DNA of 33,320 bases from an uncultured Eubacteriales bacterium (GCA_934526185.1 CAKTAA010000018.1:1-33320), one strand, 5' to 3'; counted from the stretch's first letter, positions 1 through 5,229 are shown. Program-made: numbers and translations. Notes: a model not told the origin generated them from the sequence alone.

Positions 1-85
1 CCGCGCCCGTCTGAATGACCGTCCAAGCGATCCCGCCCATCGTGAATTCCTGTTTCGGCTCGAAGCCGTGTTTGTTTGCCGTCAT
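1..85 (-). CDS. N-terminus of a DUF6273-like protein (partial, runs off the left edge)
   Basis: Only the first 28 codons are inside the window. The ATG at 85-83 follows an AAAGGAG ribosome binding site, and the reading frame stays open to the edge. The peptide begins MTANKHGFEPKQEF and continues with a GGIAWTVIQT motif. Phage and cell proteins of the DUF6273 type often carry this kind of 'GG-x-x-W-x-VI' start, so the family is a guess from one short motif. It lies 15 bp downstream of the adenine methyltransferase gene in the same direction and is probably the next gene of the early operon. Confidence 0.5.
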   Translation of the reverse strand, partial: MTANKHGFEPKQEFTMGGIAWTVIQTGA

Positions 86-100
86 TGTTGAAAGCTCCTT

Positions 101-532
101 TCAGTTGTAAATCACCAGCATAGAAGGAAAGGGCGCGGGATCGGCGGCGTTGCCGTCATCATCCGTGAACCGAAGCCGCCCGCGGATAAAGCGGATTTCC
201 GCTTTGCCGTATATGTAATCGTGGAAATAGCTTGTATCTGTCCGCGCTGGGATAAGAAGAACGATCCGCGTTCCGGCCTGCGCCTCTTCGTATGCCTTTT
301 GAACCCACTTGCCAATCGATCGGCCGTAGGGCGGATTGCAGAAAACCGCGCCGCCGCGATTCCAGCTTTGCGATAGCCCGTCCGTTTCAGGCGTATAGTA
401 CAATTTGCATTTCGCCGTTTTCTCCGTCGCCGCTGCGTCCAGCACAAATCCGAATTCCTCGTTGAGCTTGTCGAAGAAATCTTGCGGCGTACACCAATCC
501 ATTTTTTTTGAACTCAGCAAAGCGTTATTCAT
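101..532 (-). CDS. Phage-type DNA N6-adenine methyltransferase (Dam-like)
   Basis: This 143-residue protein resembles the small phage N6-adenine methyltransferases (DNA_N6-adenine family), which move a methyl group from S-adenosylmethionine to adenine in DNA. The opening 'DWCTPQDFFDKL' and 'LDAAAT' (about residues 12-35) are typical of the family. The catalytic NPPY motif is at residues 66-69 within FCNPPYG. The start at 532 was chosen because AGAGAGGG precedes it. The upstream gene's stop overlaps it as ATGA, suggesting coupled translation. A longer frame upstream lacks support. The likely role is protecting element DNA from restriction or marking it for replication or packaging. The target sequence cannot be read from the gene. 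It is near full family length and looks intact. Confidence 0.88.
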   Translation of the reverse strand: MNNALLSSKKMDWCTPQDFFDKLNEEFGFVLDAAATEKTAKCKLYYTPETDGLSQSWNRGGAVFCNPPYGRSIGKWVQKAYEEAQAGTRIVLLIPARTDTSYFHDYIYGKAEIRFIRGRLRFTDDDGNAADPAPFPSMLVIYN

Positions 533-822
533 GGTTTTCCCTCTCTTTCTGCAAGGCTTTTTCCAACGCACTCGGCCTCCAGTAGTTCCAGAACGTATTG
601 AAATGACTTCCCGCTGCTCACCAACGTATCTTCAAATTTTTTATACTCTGCGCAATCCTCCGGCAAAAGCCCTGTGTCCTCGTAGGCGGCCAAACGATTC
701 AGAGCTTCCGTCAAAGCATTTGTTTCTGAAAAAGAAAGCTCTGCATAAAGCTCGGGCATAATATCGTCCAGCGCAATTATATAGACGTTTCCGTACTCGC
801 CCCTTTTAGTCAGTCTCTTCAT
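529..822 (-). CDS. Hypothetical phage protein
   Basis: This 97-residue protein begins MKRLTKRGEYGN after a GAGGATG ribosome binding site. It is acidic and mostly helical. The stretch LNRLAAYEDTGLLPE (about residues 41-55) recurs in many small proteins of clostridial phages whose function is not known. No membrane segment or metal ligand is visible. Its start overlaps the end of the upstream zinc-ribbon gene by 17 bp, and its stop overlaps the methyltransferase start by ATGA. It is therefore firmly part of the minus-strand early operon. No function is claimed. Confidence 0.75.
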   Translation of the reverse strand: MKRLTKRGEYGNVYIIALDDIMPELYAELSFSETNALTEALNRLAAYEDTGLLPEDCAEYKKFEDTLVSSGKSFQYVLELLEAECVGKSLAEREGKP

Positions 823-1000
823 AAACATCCTCTGTACTATCGTCCGCCCATGGCGAATACTCACGCGTCACACTCACAGAATACCAAAATGTTTTCCCGC
901 ATTGTTCACATTCGGTATTGCACATCAGGCTGGAAAAACCGTCCGGTTCGTGTGTGCGCTGCTCTTCACCGCACAGCGGGCATATCAGCATATCCTCCAT
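806..1000 (-). CDS. Small zinc-ribbon protein
   Basis: This 64-residue protein has two CxxC pairs: CPLC near residues 7-10 and CEQC near residues 31-34. Together they can hold one zinc ion in a zinc-ribbon fold. An extra cysteine lies between them, and the C-terminus is strongly acidic (DDSTEDVYEETD). The start is well supported by GGAGGTGAAGG before the ATG at 1000. Small zinc ribbons like this are common accessory proteins of phages, where they may bind DNA or a partner protein. The exact job is unknown. Confidence 0.75.
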   Translation of the reverse strand: MEDMLICPLCGEEQRTHEPDGFSSLMCNTECEQCGKTFWYSVSVTREYSPWADDSTEDVYEETD

Positions 1001-1006
1001 TTACCT

Positions 1007-1276
1007 TCACCTCCGTCCCTTTCCAGAGTGTACGCCTCCGCAAAAGAGCAGGCGTACGGTTATGAAAATCAGCAGAGAGAGGCGAAGCAGAAGCACAAGG
1101 GCTGATGTCATGCTATCCGCTCCCCCGCAGAGCAGCTCACATGCTCGAATGACGCAGCCTGCTGCCAATAGCAGGCGCGAATACCACACTACAGCGCGGC
1201 ATATCTCCTTCCGGTATCTTTCCCGCCTCGCCGCCTCTCCCTGACGAATCAGGCGCTCTATATCTATTCGTTCCAT
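1007..1276 (-). CDS. Small two-helix membrane protein
   Basis: This 89-residue protein has a charged, arginine-rich N-terminus (about residues 1-24), then two hydrophobic stretches (about 27-45 and 55-78) split by a short CGGADS turn, and a basic tail. That pattern predicts two membrane helices. It could be a phage membrane protein such as an exclusion factor, but no named family is recognised. The ATG at 1276 lies 8 bp after the stop of the upstream leucine-rich-repeat gene, with AAAGGGAG about 12 bases upstream as a plausible ribosome binding site. The start is less certain than for its neighbours. Confidence 0.55.
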   Translation of the reverse strand: MERIDIERLIRQGEAARRERYRKEICRAVVWYSRLLLAAGCVIRACELLCGGADSMTSALVLLLRLSLLIFITVRLLFCGGVHSGKGRR

Positions 1277-1284
1277 TCCTTACA

Positions 1285-1953
1285 TCAACTCCCTTTCTTT
1301 TCAAAAAATTCCCGAAAGGCTCGTCCACCGTATTCATTTTGCACAAGCTCTATCACCTCGCGCGGCGTATACCGTTCTTTAACGGTGTTCAAGCCGCCGA
1401 TGAAGTGATTCACGCCAAAGGCGCAGGCGCCGGTGATGACGCGGTACATCGAGATCATATCGTCAAGGCTGAACACATCGTCAAGGCCGACGTTTTCATA
1501 CTGCTCCGCGCCGCGGCGCTCCGCCAGCTTGAATTTCAAATCCCGAAGAGCTATGCGCGCCGTTTCGCCGTGCGCGCTCACGCCGTCCCGTATGGCCGCG
1601 GTACATTTTTCCGTTTTCCACCGTCCGTTATCATACTGAATTAGTATTTTGCCATCAATATATTCTGTCTCTCCAATCGTCCGCCGGCGCTCTTTCGTCA
1701 TGACATATCCGTCTATACATACGACTTTCTGTATTTTACCTTGCGATTGTATTTCTCGCAGCGACGTACATCTGTTAAATGCCCCGTCCCCGATACTCGT
1801 CACGCTGTTCGGTATGATCACGGAAGCGAGCGACGTGCAGCCGTAGAATGCCCAGTTCCCGATACTCGTCACGCTGTCCGGTATGGTCGCTGTCCCGTCC
1901 TCTGCCACATCCGCATCTGTCGCTCTGATAAGTGTGCTTCCTTTTATATTCAT
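1285..1953 (-). CDS. BspA-like leucine-rich-repeat protein with a separate C-terminal domain
   Basis: This 222-residue protein starts with two and a half LRR_5 (BspA-type) repeats. The units 'IPDSVTSIGNWAFYGCTSL' and 'IPNSVTSIGDGAFNRCTSL' span about residues 24-67. The rest (about 75-222) is a mixed helical domain of unknown family, rich in charged residues and with no membrane segment or signal peptide. The protein is therefore probably cytoplasmic, unlike the many secreted BspA proteins. The DNA of the two repeats is nearly identical between about 1790 and 1890, so repeat number could change by recombination. A run of Gs before ATG 1953 serves as ribosome binding site. LRR_5 domains usually bind proteins; the partner here is unknown. 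Confidence 0.8.
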   Translation of the reverse strand: MNIKGSTLIRATDADVAEDGTATIPDSVTSIGNWAFYGCTSLASVIIPNSVTSIGDGAFNRCTSLREIQSQGKIQKVVCIDGYVMTKERRRTIGETEYIDGKILIQYDNGRWKTEKCTAAIRDGVSAHGETARIALRDLKFKLAERRGAEQYENVGLDDVFSLDDMISMYRVITGACAFGVNHFIGGLNTVKERYTPREVIELVQNEYGGRAFREFFEKKGS

Positions 1954-1967
1954 TTCTTCCCCCCCCT

Positions 1968-2216
1968 TTACTCGCGCTCCTGATTTCCAAGAAGGGTATT
2001 CAGCGATATGTTCAGTACATTCGCGATTCTGCGCAGGTCGCCCAGTGTAAATTCATCCGGCTCTTTCCACCGTTTCAGATACGTTGCGTAGCCTCCAAAG
2101 CCGATCCGTCTGGCAAAATCATGTTTTCTTATATGCAGCTTTTCCAGATTTCCCGCTATCACATACCGAATGTTGTCGTTTTGCTTTTCATGCTGGCTTT
2201 TTGATAATCGCGGCAT
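1968..2216 (-). CDS. HTH regulator (XRE-like)
   Basis: This 82-residue protein has a basic N-terminus (MPRLSKSQHEKQND) and a lambda-repressor-like helix-turn-helix between about residues 22 and 75: 'KHDFARRIGFGG' followed by 'LGDLRRIANVLNISLNTLL'. The C-terminal helix pattern is typical of Cro/CI-type DNA-binding proteins. The ATG at 2216 follows AAAGGGTG at good spacing. An in-frame GTG further upstream (2225) falls inside that ribosome binding site and was rejected. It belongs to the early minus-strand operon, 16 bp downstream of the gene ending at 2233. The DNA site is unknown. Confidence 0.78.
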   Translation of the reverse strand: MPRLSKSQHEKQNDNIRYVIAGNLEKLHIRKHDFARRIGFGGYATYLKRWKEPDEFTLGDLRRIANVLNISLNTLLGNQERE

Positions 2217-2232
2217 TTTTTTCACCCTTTCT

Positions 2233-2433
2233 TTATTTAATCTCTAATCGACCGAGGCAGTAATATACCATGGCCTCAAGGATTTCCTTTGTTGGCAGCC
2301 CTGTCTCCTTTTTGAGCTTCTGGAGCATACAGAACAGCCTTTCGCTTACATATACACGCTTCAGCGTTTCTTTGGCTTTACCGTTCAGCACAAACCGCTC
2401 CGCCTCATCTTCTCGCAGCTTAACCTTGTTCAC
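2233..2433 (-). CDS. Hypothetical small protein, possibly ribbon-helix-helix, GTG start
   Basis: This 66-residue protein starts with GTG at 2433 after AAAGGAG, at ideal spacing; no ATG is available. It has a charged N-terminus, then 'KETLKRVYVSERLFCMLQKLKKETGLPTKEILEAMVYY'. A short strand ('LKRVYVS') followed by two helices separated by a GLP turn is what ribbon-helix-helix DNA-binding proteins look like. This is a shape argument, not a family match. It is the first gene after the structured gap at 2434-2666 and runs in the same direction as the rest of the early operon. Confidence 0.6.
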   Translation of the reverse strand: MNKVKLREDEAERFVLNGKAKETLKRVYVSERLFCMLQKLKKETGLPTKEILEAMVYYCLGRLEIK

Positions 2434-2666
2434 CGCTTACTCCTTTCTTTTATATTTGCAAAAAATTCAAAAATTTGGATTTTGGCTGAAGTTTCATATT
2501 TAAAATGAAATATTATCGTCTTGATATTTTTTATTGATTTCACAAAAGATTACTATATGACGAACCGGCAAAGCAAGCAAAACAGCAGCCGGAAGCGCCT
2601 TAGCGCAGACCAAACCTAAGCGTTAGTTCCTGTTGGCCATATGAGTGAGGTGTTGCAGCACCTTAC
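2434..2666 (-). other. Gene-free gap with four consecutive stem-loops (possible structured RNA or leader)
   Basis: No ORF with a ribosome binding site was found here. Four short inverted repeats follow one another: 2643-2668 (10-bp arms GAGTGAGGTG/CACCTTACTC, one G-T pair), 2616-2626 (CTAA/TTAG), 2595-2606 (GCGC/GCGC) and 2565-2592 (CCGGC/GCCGG). The first begins at the stop codon of the HTH gene above it, but no U-run follows it in the minus direction, so it is not a clear terminator. An AT-rich inverted repeat TTTCAT/ATGAAA near 2490-2512 lies closer to the downstream GTG gene. The gap could be an RNA processing region or a small RNA. Confidence 0.3.
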
Positions 2667-2906
2667 TCAGGCCTCCTTTTCGTTCTCAAAACATTCCTTA
2701 AAGAGATATTCAACGGAACAGCCCGGAAACCCAATTTTCGCAATCCTGTATGCTTCTGACAGGTAAAATTGTGCACTGCCAGACAGCTTACGGCTTAATG
2801 TGTCACGATTGATACCTATATCTTTGGATAATTGTAAGATTGTCAGTTTATTTCGCCCCATTTCAGCCCGTATATTTTCATATGCTATTTTGTTATGTCC
2901 AGCCAT
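2667..2906 (-). CDS. HTH regulator (Cro-like)
   Basis: This 79-residue protein carries a helix-turn-helix at about residues 21-55: 'LTILQLSKDIGINRDTLSRKL' split around the turn. This is the pattern of small phage Cro/CI-type regulators that are often annotated as 'DNA-binding protein' with a SGSAQFYLSEAYRI follow-on helix. It lacks any C-terminal oligomerisation domain. The ATG at 2906 has GGAGG 12 bases upstream, a little far. A seven-codon ORF (MKADGWT) starts between the two and ends just inside this gene, which might couple translation. It is the second gene behind the promoter at 3211-3239. Confidence 0.72.
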   Translation of the reverse strand: MAGHNKIAYENIRAEMGRNKLTILQLSKDIGINRDTLSRKLSGSAQFYLSEAYRIAKIGFPGCSVEYLFKECFENEKEA

Positions 2907-2964
2907 CTGCTTTCATTTCCTCCTTCTTTGCTTGATTTTTCTCGTCTCCTGTGGTATCATGTTG

Positions 2965-3156
2965 TTAAAACAATTCTTCTACGCTGCTGTCTAAGGCTTG
3001 GGCTATCAGCTTTGCGGTTTTAACGTCCGGTAAACGTTCTCCCGCTTCATAGTACTGATATGCCCTCAAGGATACTTTGGCTTTATCTGCAATTTCGATT
3101 TGCATTAAGCCTGTTTTTTCGCGCGCTTTTTGCAGTTTCGTTTTTTCTGTCCTCAA
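2965..3156 (-). CDS. XRE-family repressor/Cro-like protein of switch 1
   Basis: This roughly 63-residue XRE protein (TEKTKLQKAREKTGLMQ..., helix-turn-helix at about 13-40, 'VSLRAYQYYEAGERLP') is almost a bare DNA-binding domain. The recognition helix 'SLRAYQYYE' is shared with the divergent protein at 3273-3494, so the two should recognise related sites. No ATG fits. TTG at 3156 sits 9 bases after AAAGGGG and is the best start; GTG at 3162 is an alternative. The promoter 3211-3239 has an operator-like palindrome in its spacer, and a second palindrome lies just downstream of the start of transcription. The gene is probably self-regulated and opens the early operon. Confidence 0.75.
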   Translation of the reverse strand: MRTEKTKLQKAREKTGLMQIEIADKAKVSLRAYQYYEAGERLPDVKTAKLIAQALDSSVEELF

Positions 3157-3185
3157 TATCACCGTCCCCTTTATGAACTTTACAC

Positions 3186-3239
3186 GCACATTTGTGCTTC
3201 TCACGGTTTGATTATAGCATGCACAATTGTGCTTGTCAA
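3186..3239 (-). promoter_or_regulatory. Perfect sigma-A promoter with palindromic operators (switch 1)
   Basis: On the minus strand TTGACA (3239-3234) and TATAAT (3216-3211) are both exact consensus hexamers with a 17-bp spacer. The spacer contains the perfect palindrome GCACAATTGTGC (3221-3232). A second copy, GCACATTTGTGC (3186-3197), lies 35 bp away, close to the expected transcription start. The arrangement fits repression by a dimeric XRE protein from one of the two flanking genes. The promoter and palindromes are seen directly; which protein binds is inferred. Confidence 0.85.
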
Positions 3240-3272
3240 GGGCTTTTCAAAATTATTTTTTAGAGGTGTGCT

Positions 3273-3494
3273 GTGGCAAGCTTTTGCGAACGTTTACAAC
3301 AATTGAAAATCCAAAACAATCTCATGCAAAAAACCATTGCGGCTGATAACGGCCTGTCTTTGCGTGCCTATCAATACTACGAACGCGGAGAACGCGAACC
3401 CTCTATGTCTACCCTCATCGCCCTCGCTGACTACTTCGGCGTCTCAATCGATTACCTCTGCGGCAGAACGGACAAGCCGGAAGTGAATAAATAA
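3273..3494 (+). CDS. XRE-family repressor of switch 1
   Basis: This 73-residue XRE protein starts with GTG at 3273 after AGAGGTG. The helix-turn-helix covers about residues 12-55 ('LMQKTIAADNGLSLRAYQYYERGEREPS'), followed by 'LADYFGVSIDYLCGRTD', a very common C-terminal helix of clostridial phage repressors. It is transcribed away from the XRE gene at 2965-3156, and the two share the GCACAATTGTGC sites between them, making a CI/Cro-like pair. Its last residues, GRTDKPEVNK, are identical to the end of the regulator at 4153-4380, and the DNA there is also nearly identical, pointing to duplication or recombination between the two. Confidence 0.82.
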   Translation: MASFCERLQQLKIQNNLMQKTIAADNGLSLRAYQYYERGEREPSMSTLIALADYFGVSIDYLCGRTDKPEVNK

Positions 3495-3523
3495 TTCGCC
3501 TGTTCTGCTGTTTTTCACTGCGT

Positions 3524-3712
3524 TCAATCAATCAGAGATTCCATCGGTACGCCGAAATACTCGGCAATGCGCTTTAATACCGGTACGGACGGGACTTTGT
3601 ACCCTCTCAGCAGATACGACATGAAGGGCTGCGATACGCCCGCGACGTCCGCCAGTTCCTTTTGCGTCATTTCTTTCTCTTCCATTAATGCTTTTATCCG
3701 TTTTCTATTCAT
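3524..3712 (-). CDS. XRE-family regulator
   Basis: This 62-residue protein is a complete, minimal XRE helix-turn-helix: 'MTQKELADVAGVSQPFMSYL' is the core (about residues 14-33), followed by 'GYKVPSVPVLKRIAEYFGV'. A good ribosome binding site (AGAGGTGG) precedes ATG 3712. The start overlaps the stop of the 29-codon membrane-peptide gene (ATGA), so the two are probably translated together. It lies at the end of a minus-strand transcription unit that begins at the promoter 4067-4095. It faces the gene ending at 3494 with only 29 bp between. Its role is probably control of that unit. Confidence 0.8.
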   Translation of the reverse strand: MNRKRIKALMEEKEMTQKELADVAGVSQPFMSYLLRGYKVPSVPVLKRIAEYFGVPMESLID

Positions 3713-3798
3713 TTTTTACCACCTCTCCCCATGACAACGTAAATAATGACCATGATGCACACGGCAATTTCAAGGACATTTGCGACAATTCCCAGCAT
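3709..3798 (-). CDS. 29-residue single-helix membrane peptide
   Basis: This is a small ORF of 30 codons with a strong ribosome binding site (AAAGGAG, 8 bases before ATG 3798). The peptide starts MLGIVANVLEIAVCIMVIIY, which is one uninterrupted hydrophobic helix, and ends with a positively charged tail (GRGGKK). Its TGA overlaps the ATG of the XRE gene at 3712. The shape (one membrane helix, basic tail, under 30 residues) is that of many type I toxins and small phage membrane effectors. No family is recognised, so the function is open. It sits about 95 bp downstream of the 39-residue peptide gene on the same strand. Confidence 0.6.
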   Translation of the reverse strand: MLGIVANVLEIAVCIMVIIYVVMGRGGKK

Positions 3799-3830
3799 TT
3801 GTTTTTCTCCTTTCCTGATTCATTTATATC

Positions 3831-3859
3831 TTGACAACAGAATGAAAAAGAGGTATCCT
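3831..3859 (+). promoter_or_regulatory. Candidate antisense promoter
   Basis: On the plus strand TTGACA (3831-3836) is exact and is followed after 17 bp by TATCCT (3854-3859), which matches four of six positions of the -10 consensus. No plus-strand ORF follows. Instead the transcript would run against the 39-residue peptide gene and meet an intrinsic terminator at 3950-4007. Confidence 0.5.
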
Positions 3860-3865
3860 ATTGGC

Positions 3866-4007
3866 AGGGCATGGGGATTGCTCCCCTCGCCCCCTACTCA
3901 ATGAGCTTCCGAATCAGCTCGATCAGGACCTCAATGAGTTTTAGGATTGCCGTCGCAAGAACAACTTTTTCAACTGGTGTGTTCTTGCGGCGGGTTTTCT
4001 TTTTCTT
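3866..4007 (+). ncRNA. Putative antisense RNA (type I antitoxin-like)
   Basis: The candidate is bounded by the promoter at 3831-3859 and the terminator at 3950-4007. The expected transcript is about 130-140 nt. It is complementary to almost the whole 39-codon ORF on the minus strand (3894-4013), leaving only the first couple of codons and the ribosome binding site free. The layout matches type I toxin-antitoxin loci, in which a cis-antisense RNA blocks or destabilises a small toxin mRNA. The promoter and terminator are visible; the RNA itself is inferred. Confidence 0.45.
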
Positions 4008-4013
4008 CCCCAT
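3894..4013 (-). CDS. 39-residue basic amphipathic peptide (type I toxin candidate)
   Basis: This 40-codon ORF has an ideal Shine-Dalgarno (AAGGAGGT, 8 bases before ATG 4013) and lies about 45 bases downstream of a perfect consensus promoter (4067-4095). The peptide has a very basic head (MGKKKKTRRKN) and then a long helix rich in Leu, Ile and Val with regularly spaced charges (about residues 13-39), so it is amphipathic rather than a classical membrane span. A candidate antisense RNA covers it. The AAG/AAA codons of the basic head are the complement of the antisense terminator's U-run. A toxin role is inferred from layout. It could instead be a small phage peptide of unknown function. Confidence 0.6.
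   Translation of the reverse strand: MGKKKKTRRKNTPVEKVVLATAILKLIEVLIELIRKLIE
3950..4007 (+). terminator. Intrinsic terminator inside the antisense of the 39-codon ORF
   Basis: A 14-bp stem (3950-3963 with 3980-3993, one G-T pair) has a 16-base loop and is followed by a U-rich run, TTTTCTTTTTCTT, at 3995-4007. This is a textbook rho-independent terminator reading on the plus strand. The only thing upstream that it could end is a transcript from the promoter at 3831-3859. Confidence 0.75.
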
Positions 4014-4066
4014 TGCTTTTGACCTCCTTTTGTGGTATGATGAAGTTAATCTCTTAACTTGGATAT

Positions 4067-4119
4067 ATTATATCGCACTATTGTGCGATTGTCAATAATT
4101 ATTTCGCACTTTTTTGCGA
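4067..4119 (-). promoter_or_regulatory. Perfect sigma-A promoter with operator in its spacer (switch 2)
   Basis: On the minus strand TTGACA (4095-4090) and TATAAT (4072-4067) are exact, with a 17-bp spacer. The spacer is almost entirely the inverted repeat ATCGCAC-TATT-GTGCGAT (4072-4089). A weaker copy, TCGCA...TGCGA, lies at 4104-4119 in front of the divergent repressor gene. The promoter should drive the 39-residue peptide, the 29-residue peptide and the XRE gene at 3524-3712. Repression by the protein at 4153-4380 is likely but inferred. Confidence 0.85.
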
Positions 4120-4152
4120 TTTTATGTTTTGCACAAAAAAGAGGTGATAATA

Positions 4153-4380
4153 TTGTATGATTCGCACAATATAGCGACAGCCATAAAAGAAATAGCAAAA
4201 TTAAAAAATATTGTTATTAAAACTATGTTGTCAGATTTAAATTTGGGAAGCAATACTATGTCAGCCATGTATCATGGTAAAATGCTTGCTTCGGATAGTC
4301 TCGCCCGCATCGCGGACTACCTGGACTGCTCGGTGGATTACCTGTTAGGAAGAACCGATAAGCCGGAAGTGAATAAATAA
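4153..4380 (+). CDS. XRE-type repressor of switch 2
   Basis: This 75-residue DNA-binding protein has a helix-turn-helix at about residues 20-60 ('KTMLSDLNLGSNTMSAMYHG', then 'SLARIADYLDCSVDYLLGRTD'). TTG at 4153 lies 6-7 bases after AGAGGTG and is the best start; an upstream ATG lacks a ribosome binding site. It is divergent from the peptide gene at 3894-4013, with the ATCGCAC/GTGCGAT operators between them, and is the obvious candidate repressor of that promoter. The last ten residues (GRTDKPEVNK) and the trailing DNA are shared with the repressor at 3273-3494, although the N-terminal halves differ. Confidence 0.8.
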   Translation: MYDSHNIATAIKEIAKLKNIVIKTMLSDLNLGSNTMSAMYHGKMLASDSLARIADYLDCSVDYLLGRTDKPEVNK

Positions 4381-4406
4381 TTTTAAGTAATTGACATATA
4401 CTACTA

Positions 4407-4435
4407 TTGACGTACGTAATAACGTATGATATAAT
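4407..4435 (+). promoter_or_regulatory. Promoter of the YefM/YoeB pair with inverted-repeat operator
   Basis: TTGACG (4407-4412, five of six) and TATAAT (4430-4435, exact) are 17 bp apart. The spacer holds the inverted repeat TACGT-AATA-ACGTA (4413-4426), as expected for a toxin-antitoxin promoter repressed by its own antitoxin. Confidence 0.75.
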
Positions 4436-4453
4436 AGGATCGAGGTGATTCAT

Positions 4454-4702
4454 ATGTATAATACTAATGTAACCAACGCCAGAGCAAAGCTGTATGATCT
4501 TATTAACATGGCAATAGAGGATTCCGAAGTCATCAATATATCTACAAAGAATGGTAACGCGGTCATTATAAACGAGGCGGACTATAATGCCTTGTTGGAG
4601 ACGTTATATCTATGCTCTGATCCTGCTTACAAAAAAACTTTACTTGAGGGTAAAGCTACGCCGTTGTCTGAATGCATTGACGAGAGTGCCGTAGAATGGT
4701 AA
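4454..4702 (+). CDS. yefM: YefM/Phd-family antitoxin
   Basis: This 82-residue protein shows the Phd/YefM pattern: 'VTNARAKLYDLINMA' near the N-terminus (DNA-binding half), 'NISTKNGNAVIINEADYNALLETLYL' in the middle, and an acidic, extended C-terminus (SECIDESAVEW) that would neutralise the toxin. ATG 4454 follows GAGGTG. An in-frame GTG at 4445 lies inside that site and was rejected. Its stop overlaps the toxin start by seven bases (ATGGTAA). The inverted repeat in its promoter supports autoregulation. It is intact and of normal length. Confidence 0.92.
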   Translation: MYNTNVTNARAKLYDLINMAIEDSEVINISTKNGNAVIINEADYNALLETLYLCSDPAYKKTLLEGKATPLSECIDESAVEW

Positions 4703-4965
4703 AATATCACATTGTCTTTACAAAACAGGCTGTCAAGGATATTGATTTCCTAAAAAATGCCGGTCTGGATAAAAAGGCTAAAAAGCTAATTGATATCCTT
4801 AAGCAAAACCCATTTCAAAATCCACCGCCATATGAAAAACTTACCGGTGATTTAAACGGTCTGTATTCCAGAAGAATCAATATTCAACACAGACTTGTGT
4901 ATGAAGTTATTCAGGAAGAACACACGGTTAAAATTATCAGGCTTTGGAAGCATTATGAGCTATAA
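4696..4965 (+). CDS. yoeB: YoeB-family mRNA-interferase toxin
   Basis: This 89-residue protein is a typical YoeB/Txe RelE-superfamily toxin, which cuts mRNA on the ribosome. Features are 'KLIDILKQNPFQNPPPYEKL' (about 32-50), 'GLYSRRINIQHRLVYEV' (about 56-72) and the C-terminal 'IRLWKHYEL' with the His-Tyr pair that YoeB enzymes need for activity. A catalytic Glu and the Arg of 'QHRLVY' are also present, so it looks active. It overlaps the upstream antitoxin gene. In an integrated element the pair probably stabilises inheritance or acts in phage defence. Confidence 0.93.
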   Translation: MVKYHIVFTKQAVKDIDFLKNAGLDKKAKKLIDILKQNPFQNPPPYEKLTGDLNGLYSRRINIQHRLVYEVIQEEHTVKIIRLWKHYEL

Positions 4966-4991
4966 TGCGTGGACCTTTCCGTCGAGGTCAA

Positions 4992-5069
4992 GTTTGTTTG
5001 TTTGAGGTAGTGTAAATTTATAAGGGACTCAAACTCTGCACAGCGATTTGTTATGAGATCCGCTCCGTT
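4992..5069 (+). repeat. Direct repeat, copy A (lacks the terminator half)
   Basis: A stretch of about 78 bp starting GTTTGTTTGTTTGAG and ending CCGCTCCGTT is repeated at 5724-5801 with only a few differences. Copy A lies just after yoeB and copy B just after relE, so the RelB/RelE module is bracketed by the repeats. In copy A the sequence breaks off after the first arm (CCGCTCCG) of a hairpin that is complete in copy B. It looks like a terminator region split by an insertion or recombination. Confidence 0.8.
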
Positions 5070-5096
5070 ATATCTACAAAGAGTGGAAAAAAACTC

Positions 5097-5149
5097 TATT
5101 GATAATCTAAGCGCAAAAACAGGGAAATAAATGTATTGATAATATAAGC
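5097..5149 (+). repeat. Pair of 16-bp direct repeats
   Basis: TATTGATAATCTAAGC (5097-5112) recurs as TATTGATAATATAAGC (5134-5149), one mismatch in 16, 37 bp apart. They lie in the AT-rich gap before the RelB promoter. They could be protein-binding sites; nothing else in this gap is recognised. Confidence 0.5.
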
Positions 5150-5176
5150 TCCCGAAAACGAACACTATCATAGGGG

Positions 5177-5211
5177 TTGACAAATCGGAGAAAATATAGT
5201 ACAATGTACTA
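5177..5211 (+). promoter_or_regulatory. Promoter of the RelB/RelE pair with palindromic operator
   Basis: TTGACA (5177-5182, exact) and TACAAT (5200-5205, five of six) are 17 bp apart. The -10 element sits inside the inverted repeat TAGTAC-AAT-GTACTA (5197-5211), placed so that antitoxin binding would block RNA polymerase. Confidence 0.8.
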
Positions 5212-5229
5212 CGAAAGGAGCGTGATACA

